A stretch of DNA of 46,536 nucleotides from the NCBI RefSeq assembly GCF_000621445.1, contig NZ_KK211280.1:113904-160439 (forward strand). The letters run 5' to 3'. The position numbers and the translations under genes are program-made. The DNA comes from Alkalihalobacillus bogoriensis ATCC BAA-922 (lineage in GTDB: Bacteria > Bacillota > Bacilli > Bacillales > Bacillaceae_F). Shown here in pieces: positions 17,320 through 24,400 of the stretch (position 1 is its first letter; every line of letters starts with the position of its first letter). A model generated the notes under the pieces. It was given only the letters and a program-made list of their open reading frames with translations. It made no database searches and had not been told where the DNA came from.

Positions 17320-18870
17320 TTACAGTGGAATATTGCCATGTTTCTTTTTCGGGTTTGTTTTCTTTTTATTTCTTAACATCTCTAATGCGCTAGCTAGTCG
17401 TTTTCTCGTATCTCTTGGATCAATGACATCATCAACAATTCCATTCGCAGAAGCAACATAAGGGTTTGCATATCGTTCTCGATACTCTTTAATTTTGGCC
17501 GCTCTTGTTTCTTCTGGATTTTCACTTTCTCGTATTTCTTTTGCGAAAATAATATTGGCAGCTCCTTCAGGTCCCATCACTGCAATTTCTGCATTTGGCC
17601 ATGCAAACACTAAATCAGCACCTATCGCTTTACTATTTAATGCGACATAAGCCCCACCAAATGCTTTCCGTAAAATAACAGTAATTTTCGGTACAGTCGC
17701 TTCTGAATACGCATAAAGAATTTTTGCACCATGTCTTATAATGCCACCATGCTCTTGCTGAACTCCCGGAATAAACCCACTTACATCTTCAAATGTAATT
17801 AAAGGGATATTAAAGCAATCACAGAAACGAATAAAACGCGCACATTTATCAGATGAATTGATATCAAGTCCACCTGCCATCATCTTTGGATTATTCGCGA
17901 TAATTCCAACCGTATCTCCATTAATTCTCGCAAACCCAACAACAATATTTTTCGCAAAAGCGGCTTGAACTTCCATGAAATCGCCATCATCTACGATTTG
18001 CGTAATGACTTTTCTAACATCATATACTTTCGTACCGTCAACCGGGACAATATCAATTAATTCTTGAATTCTTTCATCAAGTGGCACTTCATTTTTCGGC
18101 TTTTGGACAGGAGGTTTTTCTTCATTATTCGATGGTAAATAGCGAATGAGTCGTCGGACTTCCTCTAACACTTCTTCTTCTGAACTAGCTGTAAAATGAG
18201 CATTTCCACTTACAGAAGAATGAACATTTGCTCCTCCTAAATCTTCACTATTAATTTTTGCACCTGTCACACTTTCGATAACTTTTGGACCTGTAATAAA
18301 CATTTGGCTCGTTTTTTCAACCATAAACACAAAATCGGTAATTGCCGGAGAGTATACAGCTCCCCCTGCACAAGGGCCCATGATAACAGATATTTGCGGA
18401 ACAACACCTGAATAAATTGAATTTCGGTAAAAAATATGGCCGTATCCATCTAACGATAATACGCCTTCTTGAATACGTGCACCACCTGAATCATTCAAAC
18501 CAATAATAGGTGCCCCATTTTCAGCTGCCAAGTCCATTACTTTTGCAATTTTTAACGCGTGCATTTCTCCTAATGCACCACCGAATACCGTAAAGTCTTG
18601 TGCAAATACAAAGACGAGCTTGCCTTCCACTTTCCCGTACCCTGTGACAACTCCTTCTCCAGGTGCTTCCCCAATTCCAAAGTCTAATCCTCGATTTTCA
18701 ATAAATGGATTTAACTCCACAAACGAACCTTCATCTAATAGGAAGTCGATCCGCTCTCTTGCTGTTTGTTTTCCTTTAGCATGTTGTGCCTCAATTCTAG
18801 CATCTCCACCGCCAAGCTTTACTTTATCCCTTCTATCTTCCATTTCCTCAATTTTGTCAAACATATCCAT
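17320..18870 (-). CDS. Acyl-CoA carboxylase carboxyltransferase (propionyl-CoA type)
   Basis: A 516-residue carboxyltransferase beta subunit of the PccB/MmdA/YqjD family, moving CO2 from biotin to propionyl-CoA to give methylmalonyl-CoA (or the reverse in decarboxylases). The N-terminal DARIEAQHAKGKQTARERIDFLLDEGSF and the oxyanion-forming glycine pairs GPCAGGAVYSPA and RKAFGGAYVAL are diagnostic. Biotin carboxylase, biotin carrier and decarboxylase membrane subunits are not in this window, so they must be encoded elsewhere. GAGGTGA precedes the start. It lies 18 bases after the regulator stop and 29 bases before mutA: clearly operonic. Confidence 0.93.
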   Translation of the reverse strand: MDMFDKIEEMEDRRDKVKLGGGDARIEAQHAKGKQTARERIDFLLDEGSFVELNPFIENRGLDFGIGEAPGEGVVTGYGKVEGKLVFVFAQDFTVFGGALGEMHALKIAKVMDLAAENGAPIIGLNDSGGARIQEGVLSLDGYGHIFYRNSIYSGVVPQISVIMGPCAGGAVYSPAITDFVFMVEKTSQMFITGPKVIESVTGAKINSEDLGGANVHSSVSGNAHFTASSEEEVLEEVRRLIRYLPSNNEEKPPVQKPKNEVPLDERIQELIDIVPVDGTKVYDVRKVITQIVDDGDFMEVQAAFAKNIVVGFARINGDTVGIIANNPKMMAGGLDINSSDKCARFIRFCDCFNIPLITFEDVSGFIPGVQQEHGGIIRHGAKILYAYSEATVPKITVILRKAFGGAYVALNSKAIGADLVFAWPNAEIAVMGPEGAANIIFAKEIRESENPEETRAAKIKEYRERYANPYVASANGIVDDVIDPRDTRKRLASALEMLRNKKKTNPKKKHGNIPL

Positions 18871-18888
18871 TCAAGTCACCTCATCCAT

Positions 18889-19515
18889 TTACTTCGTTTT
18901 CAAAAAGAAACGTTCATTCTCTTCTTTGTCTATTCCTTGTTTTGTTAAAACAGCATGCATGACAATATCTGCGTACATCATTGAAATTTCCTCAATCGAA
19001 TATTTCCCACTTGCTTTATACCATTTGTATGTCCAATTAATCATTCCAAAAATCGCCATAGACATAATTTCTACAGGCACTTCTTTTCGAAAAACACCTG
19101 ATTCAATTCCTTCCTTCACAATCGTCATCATCATATTTTTATATTTATCTCTTTTTTCCTTAATAACTTTTTCGTATTCAGCTGATAAATACAAACTTTC
19201 TTGATAAAAAACAGTGACATGGGATCGATACATATCAAACATCATGACAAATGATTTTATTGTTTCATATAATCGCTCCTCTGGACTGTCATACTTCTCG
19301 TAAGCCTCTGTTGCTTTATCAAGAACATACGTGATAAAGGAATCATGGATCGTATAAAGTAACTCATCCTTTGACTTGAAATTGTGATAAAACCCTCCTT
19401 TAGATGTCTCACTTTTTTGAACGATCGTATCAACTGTTACTGCATGATAACCACATTCTTCAAAAAGCGAAAGGGCTGCCTCAATAATTCGTTCTTTTGT
19501 TGGTTTTTCTTTCAT
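18889..19515 (-). CDS. TetR family regulator, FadR-like
   Basis: A 208-residue TetR regulator. The N-terminal helix-turn-helix reads TKERIIEAALSLFEECGYHAVTVDTIVQKSETSKGGFYHNFKSKDELL; the remainder is a helical ligand domain with acyl-CoA-regulator-like character. ATG 19515 is chosen because AGGTGATGGA precedes it. The gene is first in the operon with the carboxyltransferase and mutAB-meaB, and a palindrome close to the B. subtilis FadR site lies at 19546-19563 just upstream, so it is probably autoregulated and released by an acyl-CoA (inference). Confidence 0.88.
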   Translation of the reverse strand: MKEKPTKERIIEAALSLFEECGYHAVTVDTIVQKSETSKGGFYHNFKSKDELLYTIHDSFITYVLDKATEAYEKYDSPEERLYETIKSFVMMFDMYRSHVTVFYQESLYLSAEYEKVIKEKRDKYKNMMMTIVKEGIESGVFRKEVPVEIMSMAIFGMINWTYKWYKASGKYSIEEISMMYADIVMHAVLTKQGIDKEENERFFLKTK

Positions 19516-19545
19516 TCCATCACCTACTATTCTCGGCTTCATCTG

Positions 19546-19563
19546 TGACCGACTAGTCAGTCT
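19546..19563. promoter_or_regulatory. FadR/TetR-like operator
   Basis: TGACCGACTAGTCAGTCT has a near-perfect dyad (GACyGACTAGTCrGTC) and matches 14 of 18 positions of the B. subtilis FadR consensus TGAATGAMTANTCATTCA. It lies ten bases downstream of the -10 box at 19574-19579, where a repressor would block initiation. Confidence 0.65.
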
Positions 19564-19573
19564 GTATATACTC

Positions 19574-19603
19574 ATTTTATGTAAGCGCTTTATACATTGT
19601 CAA
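19574..19603 (-). promoter_or_regulatory. Promoter of the regulator-mut operon
   Basis: On the minus strand TTGACA (19603-19598), 18-base spacer, TAAAAT (19579-19574). The spacer contains a cre-like box and the operator overlaps the start site. Confidence 0.7.
19580..19593. promoter_or_regulatory. cre-like CcpA site
   Basis: TGTAAGCGCTTTAT matches the cre consensus TGWAANCGNTNWCA except at the last two positions and is centred on the palindrome AAGCGCTT. It fills the spacer between -35 and -10, a repressing position. Confidence 0.5.
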
Positions 19604-19605
19604 GG

Positions 19606-19645
19606 AAAAACAACCGCTTCTTCACTAGAAATCGGTTGTTTTTTT
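19606..19645. terminator. Terminator downstream of the thiolase gene
   Basis: AAACAACCG pairs with CGGTTGTTT around a loop of about 16 bases; both strands have T-runs after the stem. It separates the thiolase transcript from the regulator-mut promoter. Confidence 0.75.
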
Positions 19646-19649
19646 AATT

Positions 19650-20825
19650 TTAACTATTCATATTTTCAATGACGAGCGCGATTCCTTGGCCGCCCCCAAT
19701 GCATAAGCTGGCAACTCCGTATTTCAAACCTCTTGCTTTCAATTCATAAGCTAAGGAAAGAACGATTCTCGTCCCACTTGCTCCAACCGGATGTCCGAGT
19801 GCAATCGCCCCCCCATTCACATTTGTTTTCTCTCGGTTAAGCTGGAGTTCCTTTTCTACAGCGATATATTGAGCAGCAAATGCTTCATTAACCTCAAAAA
19901 GATCAATATCTCCTACTGTCAAGTTCGCTCGTTTCAATGCTTGTTGTATCGCTGGCACAGGCCCAATTCCCATCTTTTTCGGATCAACGCCTGCCACAGC
20001 CCATGACGTAATTTTCGCTAATGGCTTGTTTGTTGCTAATAAACGGTTTTCATGAACAACAATAACAGACGCTGCCCCGTCATTAATCCCACTTGCATTA
20101 CCTGATGTTACGGTACCTTCTTTTTTAAAAGCCGGTGAAAATGTTGCTAATTTTTCTTTAGTTATCGTCTGTTTAATATGTTCGTCTTGATCTATTACGG
20201 AACCTTCGACTTCAACACCAATAATTTCTTTTGCAAACCGCTGACTTTCCACCGCTTTCTTTGCACGCTCCTGACTTAACAATGCAAAATCATCTTGTTC
20301 TTCTCTCGTTATCTCATACTGTGCCGCTAAGTTTTCCGCTGTAATCCCCATCCCACAACCTGCAAGTTCATCTGTTAATGTACTCGTTAACATATCTGCA
20401 AACTGAAGACTACCATACTTTACACCACCAAAGCGGCTAGTGAACGAAACATGCGGTGATAATGACATATTTTCAGCACCACCCGCTAATGCCACCTCAG
20501 ACTCTCCTAACGCAATGCTTTGGGCTGCACTTACGATCGCTTGCATACCTGAACCACATAGACGGTTTACCGTTAACGCAGGCGTTTCGATTGGTACTTC
20601 GGCCGTTAGAGCAATATGCCTTGCCAAATACGCAGCATTCGTATGACTATGAATGACATTCCCATACACAACATTATCAATCTCTTTAGGAGCATATCCT
20701 GACCTTTTAAGTGCCTCTTTTGCAGTAATTGTTCCTAGCTCTGTTGCTGTTTTTGTACGAAGCGACTTTCCAAACGACCCAAAGGCTGTTCTAGCACCTT
20801 CAACAATATAAATATTTTCCATCAT
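19650..20825 (-). CDS. Acetyl-CoA C-acyltransferase (thiolase)
   Basis: A 391-residue thiolase. The acylated cysteine is C90 (NRLCGSGMQ), the His345 motif is GHPVGASG and the second catalytic cysteine is C375 (CIGGGQG); the N-terminus VEGARTAFGSFGK is typical. It condenses or thiolytically cleaves acetoacetyl/3-ketoacyl-CoA. Start is ATG 20825 or the adjacent ATG 20822, after AGGGGGA. It has its own promoter with a cre-like box at 20909-20922, and a terminator before the mut operon, suggesting parallel rather than joint transcription. Degradative versus biosynthetic role is not decided by sequence; context favours degradation. Confidence 0.94.
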   Translation of the reverse strand: MMENIYIVEGARTAFGSFGKSLRTKTATELGTITAKEALKRSGYAPKEIDNVVYGNVIHSHTNAAYLARHIALTAEVPIETPALTVNRLCGSGMQAIVSAAQSIALGESEVALAGGAENMSLSPHVSFTSRFGGVKYGSLQFADMLTSTLTDELAGCGMGITAENLAAQYEITREEQDDFALLSQERAKKAVESQRFAKEIIGVEVEGSVIDQDEHIKQTITKEKLATFSPAFKKEGTVTSGNASGINDGAASVIVVHENRLLATNKPLAKITSWAVAGVDPKKMGIGPVPAIQQALKRANLTVGDIDLFEVNEAFAAQYIAVEKELQLNREKTNVNGGAIALGHPVGASGTRIVLSLAYELKARGLKYGVASLCIGGGQGIALVIENMNS

Positions 20826-20907
20826 ATCCCCCTATAGAGAAATTCTAGTCTTTTATTTTTCCTTTTTCTGTTTACCTTTTTTTAATTTTGCGAATACTAC
20901 TATTAAT

Positions 20908-20936
20908 ATGATAACGCTTACGAAATCGAACGACAA
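20908..20936 (-). promoter_or_regulatory. Thiolase promoter with cre-like box
   Basis: On the minus strand TTGTCG (20936-20931), 17-base spacer, TATCAT (20913-20908). CGTAAGCGTTATCA (20922-20909) overlaps the -10 and matches the cre consensus TGWAANCGNTNWCA at 13 of 14 positions, so CcpA repression is likely. Confidence 0.6.
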
Positions 20937-20952
20937 GAAAGGAAAATAGAAA

Positions 20953-21144
20953 ATGGACTATCATTCTATAAAAATGCAACAGCTTATTCAAATAGACCGA
21001 TTTTTACAGGAAACATTTCATGAAGTAACCGAACAAATCGGCGATGACAACCTGGCTCTTTTGCTTATTTATGAGACGTATATTAAGAAAAATGCGATTC
21101 ATTACAATGCGTATAACTATTTAACAAACGAAGTCACATCATGA
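20953..21144 (+). CDS. Small acidic-helical protein, unknown
   Basis: A 63-residue protein after AGAAAGGAAAATAGAAA. It is predicted to be helical and amphipathic (MQQLIQIDRFLQETFHEVTEQIGDDNLALLLIYETYIKK) with no cysteine, signal or membrane segment. I do not recognise the family; it lacks the SxxxD motif of Spo0E-type phosphatases. Its last codons lie inside a perfect hairpin (21123-21155) that also contains the stop of the convergent PilZ gene, so the two transcripts overlap at their 3' ends. Confidence 0.6.
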   Translation: MDYHSIKMQQLIQIDRFLQETFHEVTEQIGDDNLALLLIYETYIKKNAIHYNAYNYLTNEVTS

Positions 21145-21155
21145 CTTCGTTTGTT
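21123..21155. terminator. Hairpin shared by two convergent genes
   Basis: AACAAACGAAGTCA (21123-21136) is an exact inverted copy of TGACTTCGTTTGTT (21142-21155) with a five-base loop. It overlaps the 3' ends of both the small plus-strand gene and the PilZ gene. There is no real T-run outside the stem, but the stem itself ends in TTTGTT. Confidence 0.6.
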
Positions 21156-21792
21156 AGATCGTAGACTTCATCAGCTGGACAAACTCAAAAAGTCTTTCTG
21201 AATGTTTATCACTAATATTTAAAAATTGTATAGAATAAACATAATCAGCCCCATCTTTACGAACATGAACAATCCGACTTACAATGATTTCACTTTCGTT
21301 CACAAACGGCTTATCAAGTTGAACTTCAATTAGCTGACCAGAACTAATATAGTCTGATGCCAGTAATTGAACTCCACCTGTACTAATATCTGAAGCTCTT
21401 CCCCGTATCCATTTTTGCCCAATTGGTGGGAACTTTTTAAATGACATTGAAATGGAATAATCATAGATTGCACTTAATTTGATTCTATCACTTTGTCTTT
21501 TATTGCTATGCTTTTTCTCTTCAATCGGACGAATAAACATCATCATTGTCGCATCCATATTATGAATAGATTCGATCTTAGCGAGAAGCACATAAACATC
21601 CGTAGATTGCTCATTTTCAATTTGGATTTGGTATAAATAGTCTAAGTCAATACTCCCACTACTTCGATCTGAAATTACTTTCATAGCAAAATACTCTTTG
21701 TTTATTTTCACAATTTCTCCCACGATAATCCCTGTTTTCAATGTAATAATCGTGACTTTTCCGATTAAATTATTATCAATACACACGGCCAT
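21154..21792 (-). CDS. PilZ-domain c-di-GMP-binding protein
   Basis: A 212-residue protein with an N-terminal YcgR-like beta domain (1-90) and a C-terminal PilZ domain (about 97-205). The c-di-GMP contacts are RxxxR (R99QSDR103) and DxSxxG (D135ISTGG140), both intact. Such proteins slow flagella or alter export on c-di-GMP binding; the layout resembles B. subtilis YpfA/DgrA. ATG 21792 is used because GGAGGG precedes it, making the protein 30 residues shorter than the longest frame; the promoter at about 21827-21832 lies inside that longer frame. A 15-base palindrome overlaps the -10. Confidence 0.88.
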   Translation of the reverse strand: MAVCIDNNLIGKVTIITLKTGIIVGEIVKINKEYFAMKVISDRSSGSIDLDYLYQIQIENEQSTDVYVLLAKIESIHNMDATMMMFIRPIEEKKHSNKRQSDRIKLSAIYDYSISMSFKKFPPIGQKWIRGRASDISTGGVQLLASDYISSGQLIEVQLDKPFVNESEIIVSRIVHVRKDGADYVYSIQFLNISDKHSERLFEFVQLMKSTI

Positions 21793-22197
21793 ATTAGTGC
21801 CCTCCGAATCATTCTTAATACTCAGTATTATACCATATTTTTCATATTTTACATCAAATTTTCGATATCCTATAAAAAACAATGCTTAATTGGTTCATTC
21901 TATCGAACCCTTTTTCGATGTCCATTACTGATGGTGAAAAGAAACTATGAAACTTTGTATACAAAACATTCAATGTCATTACAGGAATAAAGATTGAAAT
22001 TTCTCCAAATAAAACGAAAAAACAAGAAAAAGATAAAGAATCCCTATAGGTATACTGTATTATTTTTTTCTTTCTCTCATTGTTTTTAGGCTATATCAAC
22101 CATAGGTTTTTTCCATCGTCTTTGTTATCTTTGTTGTATTCATCGCAAATTAACAACGTTGTTAGATGAATAAACTAATCCTTGAAAGGGTGATTGT
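21793..22197. other. 405-base divergent intergenic region
   Basis: It separates the PilZ gene (minus) from the pectate lyase (plus). The PilZ side has an extended -10 (TGGTATAAT on the minus strand, TATAAT at 21832-21827) overlapped by the palindrome TAATACTCAGTATTA (21816-21830). The pectate lyase side holds the 12-base palindrome TTTGTATACAAA (21954-21965) and a long AT-rich leader. No small gene was supported. Confidence 0.55.
21816..21830. promoter_or_regulatory. Palindrome on the PilZ gene promoter
   Basis: TAATACTCAGTATTA is a perfect odd dyad and overlaps the minus-strand TATAAT at 21832-21827. A repressor site is a reasonable guess; no regulator is identified. Confidence 0.35.
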
Positions 22198-23718
22198 ATG
22201 AAAAAAACAGGCGTATCTCAATTTTTCTTAGTCATTGTATTGGTCATCGCAAGCTTTGCTATTTCCTCAACTGGAGAGGCTAGTTCTTATTCAGAAAATA
22301 GTTATTACCACATCATTAATGCCAATAGCGGAAAATACCTTGAAGTTGGACATGCCGCAACGGAAAATGGTGGCAATGTACAACAATGGGAATTAACGAA
22401 TTGTAGTTGCCAAGAATGGCGGATTGTACAAAACCAACATGGATATTATGAAATTGTAAATAGAAACAGTGGGAAAGCACTTGATCTTTATGCAAGATCA
22501 ACAGAAAATGGCGGTAACATTGTTCAATGGGACCGAAATGGCGGAAGCAATCAGCAGTGGAGTATCTTACCATCTAGCTCAGGACAAAAGCTCATAAGCA
22601 GACATAGTGGAAAAGCATTAGAAGTTTTTGAGCATTCTCATAGTAATGGGGCCAACGTTGTTCAATGGGACGATTTAGGAAATCCTAATCAAACATGGAT
22701 TATTCGCGAAGTTCAAACAAGCTCTTTTCCAGGTAATTTTCACCAACCTATTGGCTTTGCTGCTATGAATGGAGGGACAACAGGTGGGGCAGGTGGAAAA
22801 GTCGTGTATGCCTCTACAGGAGAACAGTTACAAAGGCATATTAATGACAGAAGCAGAAGTAGTAATCCTGATGAGCCTATGACCATTTATATAACAGGGA
22901 CAATCACACAGCAAAATTCTTCAAGTAATAGTATCGAAGTAAAAAATCATCGTGGCCAAGCACATCCAATTAAAAATATCTCTATCATTGGTCAAGGGAC
23001 GAGTGGAGAATTTAATGGGATTGGCTTGCGATTGATTAATGCACATAATGTCATTGTTCAAAACGTAAAAATCCATCATGTTCGTGAAGGAGAAGGCACC
23101 GCGATCGAAATTACAGAAAACAGCCGCAATGTATGGATTGATCATAATGAGTTTTTCAGTGAGTTTCCTGGAAATGGGAATCCAGATTATTACGATGGAT
23201 TAGTCGATATAAAAAGAGGCTCACAATATATTACAGTGTCATGGAATAAATTCGAAAATCACTGGAAATCGATGTTAGTCGGACATACCGATAATGCTTC
23301 ATTAGCTCCAAACCATATTACGTATCATCATAATTACTTTCACAACTTAAACTCACGTGTACCTCTTATTCGATTTGCTGATGTCCATATGTTCAACAAT
23401 TATTTTAAAGATATTAATGACACAGCGATTAATAGTCGAATGGGTGCTAGAGTGTTTGTAGAAAATAATTATTTTGAAAATGTAGGCTCAGGACAAGTCG
23501 ATCCAACAACAGGGCAGATTAAAACGGCTGTTGGTTGGTACTATGGAAGTCCACAAACAGGATATTGGAACCTTAGAGGTAATACATTTGTCAATACACC
23601 TTCTAGTCATTTACGTTCAACGACAAATTATGTTGCTCCATATTCATATCAAGTTCAAACCGCGTCTGATGCAAAATCGTCTGTAGAACGCTATTCAGGG
23701 GTCGGAATTGTTCGATAA
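22198..23718 (+). CDS. Secreted pectate lyase with N-terminal ricin-type lectin
   Basis: A 506-residue exported enzyme. Residues 1-28 form a signal peptide (KKTG, hydrophobic core, cleavage after GEA). Residues about 33-170 are a ricin B-type (beta-trefoil) carbohydrate-binding domain with three repeats of NxxSGKxLxV and QxW motifs (QEWRI, NQQWSI, NQTWII). Residues about 175-506 are a PL1 parallel beta-helix pectate lyase: VWIDHNEFF, YDGLVDIKRGSQYITVSWNKF (calcium aspartates) and SRVPLIRFADVHMFNNYF (catalytic arginine region). It cleaves polygalacturonate by beta-elimination outside the cell. The start follows GAAAGGGTGATTGT. Monocistronic with terminator at 23794. Confidence 0.94.
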   Translation: MKKTGVSQFFLVIVLVIASFAISSTGEASSYSENSYYHIINANSGKYLEVGHAATENGGNVQQWELTNCSCQEWRIVQNQHGYYEIVNRNSGKALDLYARSTENGGNIVQWDRNGGSNQQWSILPSSSGQKLISRHSGKALEVFEHSHSNGANVVQWDDLGNPNQTWIIREVQTSSFPGNFHQPIGFAAMNGGTTGGAGGKVVYASTGEQLQRHINDRSRSSNPDEPMTIYITGTITQQNSSSNSIEVKNHRGQAHPIKNISIIGQGTSGEFNGIGLRLINAHNVIVQNVKIHHVREGEGTAIEITENSRNVWIDHNEFFSEFPGNGNPDYYDGLVDIKRGSQYITVSWNKFENHWKSMLVGHTDNASLAPNHITYHHNYFHNLNSRVPLIRFADVHMFNNYFKDINDTAINSRMGARVFVENNYFENVGSGQVDPTTGQIKTAVGWYYGSPQTGYWNLRGNTFVNTPSSHLRSTTNYVAPYSYQVQTASDAKSSVERYSGVGIVR

Positions 23719-23793
23719 GCCGAGTTAGTTTTCTCGTTTCGAATTATGAATTCCTTCCTTGATATAAACCTCTGCTGGATAGGATAGAAAAGA

Positions 23794-23824
23794 AACACGA
23801 CTCCCTTCTTTATGGAGTCGTGTT
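23794..23824. terminator. Bidirectional terminator
   Basis: ACACGACTCC (23795-23804) pairs with GGAGTCGTGT (23814-23823), nine-base loop, with T-rich flank. It lies between the convergent pectate lyase and IDEAL-domain genes and overlaps the stop codon region of the latter. Confidence 0.8.
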
Positions 23825-24119
23825 ATTCTTCAAATTTAATTTTCCACTGTAACCCTCGTTCTTCTAACACTTTACCGTCTTTATATTGCTCTAGAAAACG
23901 ATTGTATTTCGTCGTAACCGTCATAAACATCTCTTTGTTTTTTTTCTCTAATGCTTCATCTATGTCTTTTAGAAATCGCTCTTTTTGCCAGTGATACAAC
24001 GACAATTCAATTATAGCTTGGGCGTATAAAGAAAAAATCGTTCGTAGCGGAGTGTGTTGGTCATTTTGTATTAAGGCAAGCTGCTTTAAAATTCTTTCGG
24101 ACCTGGCAGAATGATTCAT
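23823..24119 (-). CDS. IDEAL-domain protein
   Basis: A 98-residue cytoplasmic protein whose middle segment FLKDIDEALEKKNKEMFMTVTTKYNRFL matches the IDEAL domain (named after the motif, present here at residues 53-57), known from short Firmicutes proteins and the C-terminus of YpiB-type proteins. It is all-helical with many charged residues; function in the family is largely unknown. The start follows TTGGAGGGGCG. It stands alone between the pectate lyase terminator and a dispersed-element region. Confidence 0.75.
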   Translation of the reverse strand: MNHSARSERILKQLALIQNDQHTPLRTIFSLYAQAIIELSLYHWQKERFLKDIDEALEKKNKEMFMTVTTKYNRFLEQYKDGKVLEERGLQWKIKFEE

Positions 24120-24183
24120 AAACGCCCCTCCAATCTTTTTTACATTTTCACTTATTTATGAAATACCCGGTGTAATCCCGATG

Positions 24184-24223
24184 TAAACATAAAAACGGCA
24201 TTTTCCAATGCCATTTTTTTCAA
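24184..24223 (-). terminator. Terminator beyond dispersed element copy 3
   Basis: AATGGCATT and AATGCCGTT pair closely around GGAAA on the minus strand, flanked by A-run and T-run on either side, so it can act in both directions. It follows the repeat that follows pcp. Confidence 0.65.
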
Positions 24224-24233
24224 AAGAGGGAGT

Positions 24234-24400
24234 ATATAAATTTTGGTCTAGCAGCGAAGCTTTGAAAGCTTATTCTAGAAGAGCGAAGGCTACGCACCTG
24301 CGCGTTTCACCCCAAGAAGAGCACTTGGGGTTCACTGTCAAAAGCGGGCAGGGCTCCGCACTTCGCTTGAAAGAAAAAACGTTTCTAGCGTTTTTCTTTA
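24234..24400 (-). repeat. Dispersed element, copy 3 (long form)
   Basis: Read on the minus strand it starts TAAAGAAAAACGC immediately after the pcp stop TGA (24403-24401) and ends GACCAAAATTTATA. It contains the GCGAAGTGCGGAGCC block plus about 65 extra bases with the hairpin CCCCAAG...CTTGGGG that the other copies lack, then the GCTTTCAAAGCTTCGCTGC block. The plus-strand open frame through it (24208-24417) is not a gene. Confidence 0.75.
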
